Source: Arthrobotrys musiformis (Eukaryota; Ascomycota; Orbiliomycetes; Orbiliales; Orbiliaceae). From it: a stretch of DNA of 64,000 bases. Under the pieces are notes generated by a model. The model had not been told where the DNA came from. It made no database searches and worked only from the letters and a program-made list of their open reading frames with translations. How positions within the stretch are numbered: position 1 is the first letter of the stretch; the number at the start of each line of letters is the position of its first letter. Positions 21,042-32,555 of the stretch are shown one piece after another. The translations under genes and the position numbers were made by a program. The stretch covers positions 186,001-250,000 of the forward strand of contig JAVHJL010000011.1 of NCBI GenBank assembly GCA_036971715.1, read 5' to 3'.

Positions 21042-24000
21042 TTAGTTAAAATATCTATCGAATATTCCCGTAACTAGATATTTTTTGCGAAGACCACGTC
21101 TAAACAAAATTTTATCTCTCTCGTAAATAAAAACACCCCGAGATTTGAGTATGATCGAGCTGGCGATCATACGATCGGCGAGCTCCATGGAGTACTGATC
21201 GTGCCATCGTGTATCTGGGGGGAAATCACTAAAGTCAAAAATCCTGTGAGGAATTTTGCTCGATACAACGCCACCCCAGACGGGCTCGTGCAAACCCTGT
21301 TCGAGCGTTTCAAGGGCCCGATCCGATGGATCTAAGTTCAAGGCATCCTCTAAAAGGGTCATCAGGGCGTATTCGTGTGATCTATATTTCGAGTAATAAT
21401 CGATACGGGAGGATACATTGGCGCTATGCTCCTTGTCCAAGTTTATGGCGGCGAGGACAGCATATCTGGTTATGGAAACCTCAAAAGAGAGTAGGACTTC
21501 CATGGCGTCGCTAGTCAAATTCCTCGAGGTCTTCAAACGACAAACATACTCAAAAATCGTCTCTTTTGTCGCAGTGTGCCGAAGATTCAAGTCAGCGCCG
21601 TGCGTAACCAGCAGTTTCATACAACCACGAAACTGCTCCTCGCTCATGGGAGTCCGTGTGACAAGGGGAAATTCACTAGCTCTCATCTGGGGGAGCTGGG
21701 TTTCATCTCGTAGGAAAATGGCGGTAACGAGGTGGCCGAGCGTGCCCCAAGAGCCGGCCTCATTAGGGTCTACTCCGTTGTCTAGCCAGAATCCCAACAT
21801 CCCTGCCATATCCACATGGAAACCGGAGAACAATCTCAGGTATATATGAGCGACATACAAAGGACAGGTTGGTTGATACTTCGTAAGACGGCGATGTTCC
21901 CGATCATATCCATTGTTGCCCTCGGGGCCTGTCCGGCCGTAGATCAACCACGAGAATAGTCTTTTTTTCTTTCCTTCCTGGTCATCGCTCACACCTTCCA
22001 TTATTCCATCGGCGGGGTAGAGGTCCACGTCTGATAGGATTTTGAATAAACGTAAGAGAACGTCTTGTTTCAGCATACGCGTATAGCCTCCGAGACTGTA
22101 TGGAGATAGACCCGAGATCAGAGACTTGTGGACTGACGCAGAGGAGTTAAGGGCCCAGCGCGAAACGAGAAACGGATTGACGTTGAACCTGCCGTGGTGC
22201 TCGACGATGGTTGATACGCTGGATATCCAACTTTCTAAATTGTCAGGATGGCAAGAGGCGTTGGCGCGGGCGAGATATAAGAAGTCAATCGTCTCGGACG
22301 TCGTACTACTAAAGCCTGGCAAATCCACAATAGTTTCAAATGATTCTCGGAACAGGCGATAGTCCACCAAGCGCGCTTCCATCGGAGTTGCGGTGTTTAA
22401 AAATGAGGACAACATAAAGCTCGGCCCGTTCTTCGAATTGGACTTAAAGATCGACTTTTGATCGTCATTCAACCACCTGATGTACCAGCCAATTCCAATA
22501 TATGAAGCCAAAAAGAGAGGAGAAGGTATTCCCTCTGTGACCCGAAAGGATTCATGGTTCCCAAAAAGCACAAACCCGTTCCAAGGTTCATCTCTCCGTA
22601 GGGCATAGAAAACGATATGTTCCCCAACAACCCCAAGCGTCATGTCAAGACCTTTTCCGGAAGCGAAGATACTAACGGCGTCATTTTCCGAACCTCTCTT
22701 CAAATAAAAGCCTTCAAAGCACTCGGAAATTAAGGCTCCATAGTCAACCAGTCTCGTTAGCGCCTCGGATGGTTTCAGGGGAGTTCCAAAAAGCCTCTTG
22801 ACCGCATCACGAAGCTCATCCGACTCGTCGGTGCATCCTCGGAGCTGAAGAGCCCATTGCTCCCATACGAAAACGCTGAATTCAAGAGATGGGAGGGTCT
22901 CTAACGGCGCTTCCCGAAACTCGCGCGATGCGTAGCTGCTTAAGGAATCGCCGCGGGACTCCATCTCAACCACTGAGTGCAGATCAACCATGCCTAAACT
23001 ACCCGATCGCTCAGGGCCTACGTACATGTATTCGCGCTTCCACGCGTGAAACTCAGCCCAGTAGAGAAACAGCGCCGCGGGATCAAAATAGGCGCACCGT
23101 CTATCCGCCGCTTCAAGGAAACTTAAGCAATCCATGGTGACAGCTTCTATCGATTCCTTCTTTTTGAAAACCGCTCCTTCAAAGGGCCCATCCTCTTGTT
23201 GGAGGAACTCCAGGAAAGATAAGTGTATAAAGCGAACGACATTGGCCCCCGCGTCGAGAACTAATAAATTTCGGCAAATGTCTAAAACTGAATCAAGACT
23301 CAAGTCGTCCTGAGTCTTTTCCCGAATAGCGCCGAGAAGTTCTCCGGGGCGAAGGGATCTCAGAGCCCCAATCATCCATTGAAAGGCCGTGATTGCGACT
23401 TTCTGGTGATTGCGTTTTCCCTTTATTTTATCCAGGATGTATTTGTATGTAGACTTCAAGTCCTCGGGGACCTGAGACAGGTAACCGGTAACTTCCCTTG
23501 TCGTCTCCAAAGTACAAAGATGCTTCATCTGCAAGTCCGCCCAAAGGAACCTAGTAACAAGGAAAAATTAGAGAAATTTTCATTCGATCTCTCGACGTTG
23601 CTCCAGGCTTACATTCCGTGACATTCGCCCTTAAGCTTGTTTACAACCTCCATTTTTGATCCCTCCCGTTTGTCGCTCTTGGTTTCCCGTGGCAAAAACT
23701 TCCTTTTCTCCATGTAATATTCCATTTTAGCATCTATAAAGGCGCTTAGGTCGACCGATGTATCTTGTATATCGAGATAGTACTTGGGTGCGTTTTCAAG
23801 ACTGATGTTGAGATCCCGTTCGTTCGGCCGACTTGATAAAAAGACTTTGACGAGGCAATTGGAGGTTTGAACCAGCTCAATCAACATTTCGACTAGGACC
23901 TCTCGACCCCCAGGCCCATCTTCGCACTCATCCATAGCATCAATAATGATAGTTATGCTTGGATACAACTGGAGCATAGCAATATCATATATCATGGCTT

Positions 24001-26069
24001 TTGCTTCATCGAAGCTCGGGGGCGACTTGCTGTTTCCGGCCCTTTTTCTCTTTTGAAACTCCTCTGCAAAGGGTAACTGCAGAAACTGGCTGGGGTGTAA
24101 GCTGGCGATTTGTTTTAAGAGAGATCCTATAACACGTGTCGGGTTCGTCGGTGATTTGTTTGCTTTGGCGTCGCAGTAGAAATATGCAATACTATCATGG
24201 CTACCGGACTTCTGCCCTTCATCCAATAATAATTTAATAACCGACGCTCTATTTTCGTATGCTGTTAGTTTATTCTAGAATATTATTAATGCATTTATAG
24301 ATAGGGGCTTTACATACGTCAGAACAGTCTTGCCAAACCCGGCTTCAAAAGTATTTCCAAAAGTTAATCCAATTCGTGATTCGAATATTACCGTTTTCAA
24401 AGGCAAAGGGTCCAGAATTCAAGCGACCTACCGTCACCTTTAAGCCAAAATAAGGCAGAGGAGCTCGACTTCCGCCATGTCAGAAATTCTGCATTGTTAT
24501 GCAGCCAAGTACATGTGCCAGGTGTTATTTTAGCTACGTGATAACTGTGTTCTTGATTATGGTTTATCGTCGAGGCCCATTCGAGCGCTTCTCCACGTAG
24601 TTGATCTAGTTGAAAGGCGTGAGCATATATTCCATAGCCTTGTTCCTAACCCGAAATTGAGATAGTATACCATCAAGCTTGTCGGCTATTGCCCCTACTG
24701 TCCTATCAATTCGCGATATCGGTTCGTCGAATTTCTTCAGTAGACCATTTAAATCTCTAAGTTTCGAGGAATTATCTTCAATTGTTGAACTAATCTCTAT
24801 ATAGTTAAGCTTGTCAGAAAGATGACTTCAAAACTTTTTGGTCTGCCTTGAGTGGGTGAACGGGACCAGCATCATATACACTGAAGCTGAATCTTTTGAG
24901 CCTGAAATATACACTCTTTGTATTTTACTTACTTTGGGATTTCGCAACGTTGATATCCTTGATCGTAGCTTCCTCAGCTGCACGCAATATATCTAAATCC
25001 TTCGCGTACTCGGGCGGAAAGACTGCCTTCACAATTTTTTCTAGATAATTCGTTAATTATAATACTAATATAATAAATCTCTGAAAAGTTTTCATATCTT
25101 TGTTATAAAGAAATTTAAAACAACATTTCTACATGAAGATAAGAAAGTTTTAGTGAGTTAGATTTACTTACTTAGTTTCGAGGCTTCGAAAAATTGCCGT
25201 GACTTTATAAGAAATCGAAGAATGGCCTCGTAAACCCCCACCAGGCTCTTTTTCAAGTTTTCTTCAAACTCCAATTTAAATCCGAGGTACATCTGCTCGT
25301 ATGCCGCAAACCTGCCGACCATCCGAATGACTTGCTCCGTTCCGACGAAAATAGCGTCTCTCGCTTCACAATTCGATACTGCCATCTGAAGTATAAATCT
25401 TACAGCGGCCCATGGTAGCGCTGCATGTACCGGGTCATATTGAATTGCGATATCACCGACTTCTTTGAAAGTCTTGAGCCACACAAGGATCTTCTCGGCT
25501 ATATCTCGAAGTATAATCTTGTGCGGTCCCCATTGTATTTTCCACTCTTTGGACTTCTTACTGTCGCGAAGATCTTCGATTTGCTTTGTGAATGTACTAA
25601 CAACGGATACACCCGGGTTGCTTTGGAGATTTGCTTGTTTGAATAAGTTTTGCTCGTCTTCTGGAAGCCTGTTGATTGCTTCGGCCCACAAGTCATTGCC
25701 GGCCCCGCGTGGTGCTCTAGCGCCCGCCGGTGGCAATTGTCTTTGTGTCGAAGTTGTACCCTGTGGGGCTGGTATTGAGGTAGCCGGATTTATGTTTTGG
25801 AATGAAAGCCCCAGAGAAGTTGCCGAGAGGACTGGTTCAATTGAATGGATGATCTTTGACTGGCTAGCTACGGGCCTTGCACCTCGCGCCGGCGCCGCAT
25901 GTTGATTAGTACCAGGGTCGGGATTTTGACTCAGTAACTGAGAATTTGAGGTAGCGGGTTGCGGTGCTTGACTTTTGGAATCCTTCTTCGACCTCGAGGA
26001 GAAGAAACTCCTCGAGAGTCTGTGTGACTTCTGGGCCGTGCCTTGCCCCTGAGTTTCTGGCGAGTTCAT
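21042..26069 (-). CDS. NACHT-type STAND NTPase (NLR-like), 1491 aa
   Basis: Seven exons read on the minus strand: 26069-25172, 25040-24933, 24796-24671, 24605-24432, 24342-24318, 24248-23613 and 23550-21042. They total 4476 nt with every phase matching. Residues 1-100 are low complexity. Residues 110-340 form a helical N-terminal domain of the type seen before fungal NACHT modules (A-V-R-F-I-L-Q-M-A-V). The NACHT domain follows: leader T-P-G-T-C-T-W-L, Walker A G-D-A-G-F-G-K-T-V-L-T near 440, Walker B I-I-I-D-A-M-D-E-C-E-D near 547 and sensor L-S-S-R-P-N-E-R. Next is the winged-helix border G-M-F-L-W-A-D-L-Q. The 700-residue C-terminus has weak ankyrin-like pieces (L-V-T-H-G-A-D-L-N) but no clear repeat array. 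Such proteins act in fungal non-self recognition and regulated cell death. It is head-to-head with the second NACHT gene. Confidence 0.88.
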
Positions 26070-26842
26070 CGCGCTATATTTTTCTTAATTCTTTCAAGCT
26101 AGCTTCATTCTGTTTGATCCTGTCGCTTTCTCGTAGAACTCTTGTCCCTTCCCCTCTTTTGTCGATGTATTGTTCCGCGTTTGACGTTTTCGGGGTTCCT
26201 TTCGCCTCGAGGCCAGACGATATGCCTCCTTGATGTGGAGTGCAATAAGTTCCCTCGCAGATAAGTCCCAAGTCAGGAACGGAAATCAGACTCGCAGGCT
26301 GTTATATGACCCCCTAAGGCTGTGATCTTTCTCTGATAAAACCCCGCAGCAAGTAGCCAATTGGTATAAACGAGCCTATTGGATAGTCAAGATCATGTCA
26401 AACTGTGCATGCTTTTGTATCCGCGGAAGGATAGGAAGCGAATGTTTGTTTCCCAAGCTGCAGCCGCCGCGCAGGTTCACATCGGAGCACCTACTAGCTA
26501 CTAGCATTTGCCCTTCCTTTGTACAATTGTTGAATTAGGGATTGGCACGTCCATACATCTTATATTCTGGATTGTTTTTCGAATACTAGAGACTCTGCAA
26601 TATTATAGAATACCCTTCTGTGCATACGTATATACATCCGTGTAAAACAGAAAACTGTCCTCATAATCTCCAACCAGAAAAGAACGGACAACGCAACGAT
26701 AACATCGGCACGTTGTATTTTTTAGCGAGACTTTGCAGTCTCGTAATAACCAAACTGAGTATACTCCATTGAGTATTCTACAGCTGCAGATACGAACCTA
26801 AGACTACCAAAAAAAAAAAAAAAAAAAAAAAAAGAAAGGTAT
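26070..26842. promoter_or_regulatory. Shared intergenic region upstream of two divergent NACHT genes
   Basis: About 0.8 kb between the start of the minus-strand NACHT gene and the first plus-strand ORF. It includes an inverted repeat gagactttgcagtctc near 26729 and an uninterrupted run of 25 A at 26809-26833, ten bases before the next ATG. It should hold both promoters if the pair is co-expressed, which is inference. Confidence 0.4.
26809..26833. repeat. A25 homopolymer tract
   Basis: Twenty-five consecutive A residues, the longest homopolymer noted in the window. It sits immediately upstream of the ORF at 26843. Confidence 0.95.
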
Positions 26843-27151
26843 ATGACGCAAATATTATATACTTTGGATCTTTCTATAGAAATCCAATCTGCTATCTCCC
26901 CCTTACTGGCGAGATATATCGATATTAACGGGAGGCCCCAGGCTTACGACTACCTTGAGTTGTTCAAGATATCGATACAGATGCGGGGCAGCCGGCAGAT
27001 GCAGGAACTCGGTAAGCGCCAAGGTGGTGCGAATTTCGGATATATCGACGCGATACTCAAATTCAATGCACACGAACTAGAACCAATCGAGTCCATCTAC
27101 CATTATTTGTATCCCCAGCTAGAGTTTGAGGGAAATTCACAGAATGACTAA
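26843..27151 (+). CDS. Hypothetical 102-aa protein, possibly 5' part of NACHT gene
   Basis: An ORF with an ATG start and no similarity I recognise. The product is helical, acidic-amphipathic and rich in Ile/Leu/Tyr, with a Q-M-R-G-S-R-Q-M-Q stretch. It ends 135 bp before the first Met of the downstream NACHT ORF on the same strand. It could be an independent small gene, or an upstream exon providing the N-terminal effector domain that the short NACHT protein lacks, but no convincing splice pair joined the two. Confidence 0.4.
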   Translation: MTQILYTLDLSIEIQSAISPLLARYIDINGRPQAYDYLELFKISIQMRGSRQMQELGKRQGGANFGYIDAILKFNAHELEPIESIYHYLYPQLEFEGNSQND

Positions 27152-27286
27152 TTGCAACGTTAACCAGCCCTCACTCTAACACTCGAGATTACACCTTGCT
27201 TCCGGTAATCAGTCAGAATTCACACCCGTCAACTTTTGCGACCTAATAGTCGAGGCTGGCCCAATATCCCTACCCATTTCAAGCAA

Positions 27287-29540
27287 ATGAGCAATAAGGT
27301 GAGGAATCCGGAGATCGAGCAATGGCTGTCGGCTCCAGACCCTTCAACCAATTACAACAGAGCGCTCGAACAACGCCACGAAGGATCAGGCAGCTGGCTT
27401 CTGCAGAGCGAACAATTCATCGAGTGGAAGACATCGGAGAGAACCTCGACTCTATGGCTTCACGGCCCCGCCGGGTGTGGGAAAACAATTCTCAGTTCTA
27501 CCGTCATCCAAGAACTCGAAAGGTCCGCCGGCGGAACTAACGGCAGCATTGAATGCCAACCTCTCATATACTTTTATTTCGACTTCAGCGATAGCCGGAA
27601 ACAAACGCTCGACAACATGCTCCGGGCTTTAATTATGCAACTCTGTTCTCAGCACCAAGGGGCCTCGCAAATATTAGAATCTCTCTATTCTTCTTGTAGA
27701 GGCAGTCAGCCGTCATCCCGATCTCTCCGCCTGGCTTTCTTACGCATGGTCGGGACAGTCAAAAAAGTTTGGATCGTTTTAGACGCGCTCGATGAATGTA
27801 CAACCAGGGATGGGCCGCCATCGAATGGATTACTATGGTGGCTGTGCGAATTGATGAAACAGAAGGGTCGTAAAATACATCTTCTCGCAACGAGCCGACT
27901 ACAGTTCGACATTCAATACAAGATCATGAATTTCGCCCGCCCGGAAGATGCGATAGGGGTACAGAACAGTCTTATAACTAACGACATCAATGAATACATT
28001 CGTATGAGACTAGGGAGCGAAAATAGCGGCCTTAAGAGATGGCAATCGCGGCCCGAAGTCCAGAGCGAGATCGAAACGTGCCTTATGAGCCAAGCGAATG
28101 GGATGTAAGACAATCTATCATACCACCAGCCTATTGGTAATTTAAAACGTGCGATTGCTGATAGTTACTAGGTTTAGATTGGTGGCATGCCAGCTCGATG
28201 TCTTAGAGAATTGTTTAGACTACCGTACCCTCCGGAAAGCACTCAAGTCACTACCTGGAACCTTGGACGAAACTTATGCAAGAATTCTACGCAATATCCC
28301 TGAAGAGTATAAGCAGGGCACTATAAGGATTCTTCAATTCTTAATGCATTCCGAACGTCCGTTGACAATTGAAGAAGCGATTGATATCATAGCAATAGAC
28401 ACGGAAGGGGATGAGTACAGCTTCGATCCAAAATATAGAATGCCCAACAGTGACGAGATCCTCTGTTATTGCTCTAGCTTGGTGGCTGGGGTGCCCGGCC
28501 AGTATTCCAATTTTGAAAACCCCGCCAAAAAAACGAACCAAGGATTTACGGGCCTTCAGCTGGCGCATCTTTCCGTCAAAGAGTTTCTTGCATCCGACCA
28601 AATTGACAGCAACCTGGCGCAAAACTTTGAAAGGGGTACCGCCATGGGATCAATTGCGACGGTTTGCCTTGCGTATTTGTTACACCTAGACTTCCCGATC
28701 GAATTACCGTTCTGGAAGTTTTGGGAGGCCTACCCATTCCTGGGGTATTGTGCAGAGTATTGGCTTCCCTTTGCTCAGGCGTCAGGAAACAGTAACGAAA
28801 GGTTGCAGCGTTTGGTTCGCGAGTTTCTCACGAGCCACAAAAACTCTTACGAAACTTGTTACCGATTCTATTGCATAGACAAGCCGCGGGAAGGCGAACG
28901 ATACTCAAGTGAGCTATCTAAGCCACCAACGCCCGTTCCGCCATTGTATTACGCAGCCTTCGGAGGGTTATTGGATGCAGTAGAATATTTAATCAGCCAA
29001 GGCGCTGAAATCAACCTCCAAGGTAGGGATGGTGGCAACGCGCTAGTAGGGGCGTCGGCTGGGGGCCACGAAAACGTCGTCGAGTTTCTGTTAAACCACC
29101 ACGCCGACGTCAATGCGCAAGATGGTGGCCAATACGGCAATGCACTCTATGCAGCATCAGCCACAGGCCACTTAAACGTCGTTAAAGTTTTAGTCGACAA
29201 AGGTGCCGACGTTAATGGGCCAGGCGCCGGGGAATACTGCTATGCGCTATCCGTCGCATCGGCTAGAGGCCATAAGGAGGTTGTGGAGACGCTTTTGAAC
29301 TCCGGTGCTAATATCAATGCGTTCACCAAACGCCACGAAATTTGCGATACCGCACTCGCATCTGCAATAAAAGAAGGACACGAGGAAATTGTCGAGCTTT
29401 TGATAGCACACGGGGCTGAGGTTAATTCTTGCTTCTGCGGATCCTGTGGTGGCCCACTCAATATTGCATCATTCTATGAGCGTCACAACATTGTTCAGCT
29501 CTTGTTAAACCACGACACTGGTATCAATGCAACATCTTGA
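27287..29540 (+). CDS. NACHT-ankyrin STAND protein, 728 aa
   Basis: Two exons, 27287-28104 and 28172-29540 (2187 nt, phase-consistent, donor gtaaga, acceptor tactag). The protein starts M-S-N-K-V-R-N and goes directly into the NACHT leader. Walker A is G-P-A-G-C-G-K-T-I-L-S-S (about residue 65), Walker B W-I-V-L-D-A-L-D-E-C (about 165) and sensor L-L-A-T-S-R. The exon junction falls at the winged-helix border (G-M-F-R-L-V-A-C-Q-L), as in the neighbouring NACHT gene. The segment L-K-S-L-P-G-T-L-D-E-T-Y-A-R-I is typical. From about residue 520 there are six ankyrin repeats with N-A-L-x-A-A-S-A-x-G-H and L-L-N-x-G-A-N-I-N patterns. The N-terminal effector domain is absent or on an unrecognised upstream exon. 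The family senses non-self ligands via repeats; the ligand is unknown. Confidence 0.9.
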
Positions 29541-29815
29541 TGGGCGACTTTGAGCAACATGAGGTAATATCATAGATCATGGACGCATGTATGTTAGATA
29601 TCGATATCGATAATCGATCGTCAAATCTGAACTTGTGTTGTCGACGTGGTTTTCTCACGACCCAAACAACCAATAACTGCTCGTTAATAGGCACCTGTAT
29701 GTATTGTACTATGCATATGTAACTTGCAATCGATATCGATATATCGGATATCAGTTACACAGTTGCACAGAACGAATACAAAACATAGGTTTCCAAACGT
29801 TGCATACCATTTTCA
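29541..29815. repeat. gatatcgat-rich spacer
   Basis: No gene. Palindromic gatatcgatatc-type strings occur near 29598-29618 and 29730-29750. Similar strings occur elsewhere in the window (3640, 3870, 45255), so this is probably a general feature of its intergenic DNA. Confidence 0.45.
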
Positions 29816-30014
29816 ATGCCGTGCGAGGCTTCGCTCACCCCCTAAGAGTTCCGACCCGACAGCAACGTACGATACCCCAAGATATATTTGGGACGAGTTC
29901 TTTCGGCCGCGCGCGGAGAAGACACGTCTTCTCGGAAGACCAGCTAAAAACCCCCCGGGCCCGCTGAGCGGAGGGGACCCAATATCACGCTTTGCTTCGT
30001 CTATCACAGTTTGA
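29816..30014 (+). pseudogene. MPC-family pseudogene (frameshift), locus 9
   Basis: ATG-CCG-TGC-GAG opens the family frame M-P-C-E-A-S-L-T-P and meets a TAA directly after the Pro codon. The family pattern resumes in another frame as Y-D-T-P-R-Y-I-W-D-E-F-F-R-P-R, closely matching the T-P-x-x-x-W segment of the intact members. A small indel near 29845 explains both parts. The nucleotide string gatatatttggg is shared with the intact neighbour at 30114, which points to recent duplication followed by decay. Confidence 0.7.
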
Positions 30015-30113
30015 TGACCCAGTACCAAGGACTCCAACGCCGCAAAGAAAGCTCCTAAAGAAGAAAAGAATTACAACTGTGGTTCTCGAAAGAAAACCAG
30101 GGCGTTAGCACTG

Positions 30114-30335
30114 ATGCCGTGCAAAGCCACCATGAGTCCGGTCGACATCATCGCTGGCGGGACTCCGGGATATATTTGGGGCCGAGTTTATCGGGAAAAG
30201 CACCGCCAAACTACCAGGCACGGCGTTCTTGAGAACATACTCGTTCATTCTTATCTTGAGTACATGCGCGAACACTACCTCAGGATCATGAGGCGTCGGA
30301 GAGAGGAGCGCGAGCGTTTGAGTTCCGGGTTGTGA
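30114..30335 (+). CDS. MPC-family core member 10, 73 aa
   Basis: Product M-P-C-K-A-T-M-S-P, then G-G-T-P-G-Y-I-W-G-R-V-Y-R-E-K. It has all anchor positions of the family (MPCK, P9, T17-P18, W22, following basics). The remaining 45 residues are a basic amphipathic helix ending R-R-R-R-E-E-R-E-R. There is no signal peptide, membrane segment or intron. A minus-strand frame through the same DNA also happens to begin M-P-C; I treat it as a shadow. The function is unknown. The second half has high coiled-coil or nucleic-acid-binding character by composition only. Confidence 0.65.
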   Translation: MPCKATMSPVDIIAGGTPGYIWGRVYREKHRQTTRHGVLENILVHSYLEYMREHYLRIMRRRREERERLSSGL

Positions 30336-30750
30336 GCAGATGCAGGGCATTACCATATATTATCACTAGAGCCGCTGAGCGGAACAGGCCGGCTATATGT
30401 AAATACATATATTTCATAGTTGAGCTTAGTAATTAGTAGTTCTCCTTCAAGAGCAAGTTGAGGAGTCTGGCGACGAGACAACTTCAAGAGTTTATGATGT
30501 TGGATTGGCATAACAATATTCCAGATCCAAAGCAGTGCTAGCGCTACGCCCAGCTATGATATCCGACCGTGTGCCGTGCCGACGCGACACCAAATGTAGA
30601 GCCGTTTCCCCGCACATAGAACTCCAGACCAACATAGCACAAACAATATCAATTCGTCAAAAGATGAGATTCTTCTCTCTACTTCAACTAGTTACAGATC
30701 TCATACAATTGGAATTGCTACCTTCAAGCGCGCCACCTTTCTATTTCAAA

Positions 30751-30945
30751 ATGCCTTGTAAAGCAACCTGCGAACCGCTCCCTTATGCCGGTGACAATAC
30801 GCCAAGAGAAGTCTGGAACGACCTCATCGAGATGTTGATGCAGTGTCCGAGATTGCGACCCATGGATTTGAGAACAATGTACAGACGCCTCACTATCGGA
30901 AGACTGCGGAGGCGCGCAGCAGAAACCCTATCAGGCTTCGAGTAA
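30751..30945 (+). CDS. MPC-family core member 11, 64 aa
   Basis: A longer in-frame extension exists upstream, but the ATG at 30751 (context ttcaaaATG) gives the family start M-P-C-K-A-T-C-E-P, then Y-A-G-D-N-T-P-R-E-V-W-N-D-L. The D-N-T-P string is identical to that of member 7, 12 kb away on the far side of the NACHT pair, showing that the two rows are one family. The C-terminus is Arg-rich (R-R-L-T-I-G-R-L-R-R-R). The function is unknown. Confidence 0.65.
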   Translation: MPCKATCEPLPYAGDNTPREVWNDLIEMLMQCPRLRPMDLRTMYRRLTIGRLRRRAAETLSGFE

Positions 30946-31357
30946 CTTACTTCTATCCATGGATCCAAGGAGATCTATAGGTGCCGGCGAGGAGGGTGCC
31001 TCGATCCCTGATCTCGTGCCTAGGGGTCAAGATAGCCATTTGTGTGTATATACACCAACCCTCACGTACAAAGCATCATAAACCAGCGACAGTGAGAACC
31101 TCCACGTAGGTTTACGTATTGGCGCAGCCTTGAGTATCAAAAGCCCAATTGCCCAACGCGCCACGTATGGCGCCATTTCTTACGAGTTGAGTTCAATTCT
31201 CTCGAAAGATATACAGACTTTTCAAACGACTGCTCGAATCCCGCTCGCAGCTGAACCCTCCCTCCCTCCAGCTTTTGAAAAAGTTCAGATCGATTCCCTA
31301 GGAAAGTTCCGTCAAAAGCGATCCCGACCATGGACCGCGAGATTAATCCCGACGAAG
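30946..31357. other. Spacer within MPC row 2
   Basis: No independent gene. An open frame running into locus 12 has no ATG near its family-like part. Confidence 0.35.
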
Positions 31358-31465
31358 ATCCCATGTTCTGCAATTTTACCACCATTAGGCTTCGTTTCCG
31401 AAAAAGTACACCGAGAAGTCCGGCGTTCTGTCATGATCGCCCGCCGCTGGCTTGAAAACCAGTAG
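31358..31465 (+). pseudogene. MPC-family relic without start codon, locus 12
   Basis: The expected start reads ATC-CCA-TGT instead of ATG-CCN-TGY, giving I-P-C-S-A-I-L-P-P-L-G-F, then E-V-R-R-S, then a stop after 35 residues. P-C, the spaced Pro and the basic helix match the family; T-P and W are degraded. Its spacing from loci 11 and 13 (0.6 kb each) fits the row. Translation could still occur from an upstream in-frame codon, so pseudogene status is likely rather than certain. Confidence 0.5.
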
Positions 31466-32024
31466 CTAGGGTGGCCAATTGCCGGAGAGCATGTTCGGGA
31501 CCCACACTAATTTTCAACACTCCGGAAATGTTCGAACGCCACCTGCGATTTTGTCGTGCAACTTGCAGACGCTCCAAATATGGATGTCTATAAAATTGGA
31601 CATACGCTGTACTTTGGGTTAGGACAACGGGAAACAAGAGGAGCAGAGATACCCACGCTAGACTACTGGCTTTTCAAGGTTTATTCGTGGACTTCTGGTC
31701 TGGAGGTCACTCCCTGCGTGCAAGTGGACTTCCACAGCCGGTTTATCGATAACGAGAAAACCTCGGTAGAAAGCGAGCCCTTCGGTAACAGGTTAGACTA
31801 TCCGCGTTCACACACACAAAAAAAATCGTCACCCGTCTCTCATTTCTTTCCGTCAAGCGCGTCTTAGATGCGATCAATAAGACCCTCAAATACCACAGAG
31901 CTCTCTTCAATCTGCCGCTCGAGCTGTTCTCCCCAGGGTAGCTATAAATCACCCGCAAGCAAACACTTGGACGGATCCCATATCCAAATAGACCTCTACG
32001 CCCTGAAAGGAGGGAAAAGAAAAA

Positions 32025-32228
32025 ATGCCGTGCAAGGCCTCCATCACACCCCTTGACTATGCGGCATCCAACACACCACGCTCAGTGTGGGACCAGGTAA
32101 TCCGGCGGAAGAGGCGGATAACCTGGTTGGCGCAGACGAATCCCGGAATCATGGGCGGATGGGAAAGACGAGGTTTTCAGTATCTATACGGGAAGGAAAT
32201 GAATCGGTGGAGGGTAGGTTCGAATTAA
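32025..32228 (+). CDS. MPC-family core member 13, 67 aa
   Basis: The most consensus-like member: M-P-C-K-A-S-I-T-P-L-D-Y-A, then S-N-T-P-R-S-V-W-D-Q-V-I-R-R-K. The ATG follows an A-rich leader (agaaaaaATG). The second half is Gly/Trp/Arg/Tyr-rich and unrelated to the other members. There is no signal peptide. The function is unknown. Confidence 0.68.
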   Translation: MPCKASITPLDYAASNTPRSVWDQVIRRKRRITWLAQTNPGIMGGWERRGFQYLYGKEMNRWRVGSN

Positions 32229-32555
32229 GATATCAGTGTCAGCGGACCGGACCAGGTAGCCACCCAGACCTGTACTACATACCTGTTCGTTTTGGGAACG
32301 ATTAGGTCATACATTCGCGTTCGGTCGAGATCGAGCCTTAATGTTTCGATCGATCGCATATCTCTTAAACCCCTTCCCTAGACAATTAATCTCTTCGTGA
32401 ATTTATTTTAGCTTTCTCACGGTACCTATTTAGAACACACATTTCCTAATAACTGTTAGAAATACCGTCGTTGTCTTCCTCCCTGCGCTAAAGTTCCCGG
32501 ATCATTTCTTCGTTAAGCGGGAGCTAGCGATTTTTCATTTACCGACAGCTGGAGA

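Noticed and set aside
30105..30356. A minus-strand frame whose internal start also reads M-P-C, antisense to MPC member 10
   Set aside because: It overlaps the intact plus-strand member completely, lacks the P/TP/W signature and is the only such case on the minus strand that I saw. Treated as coincidence.
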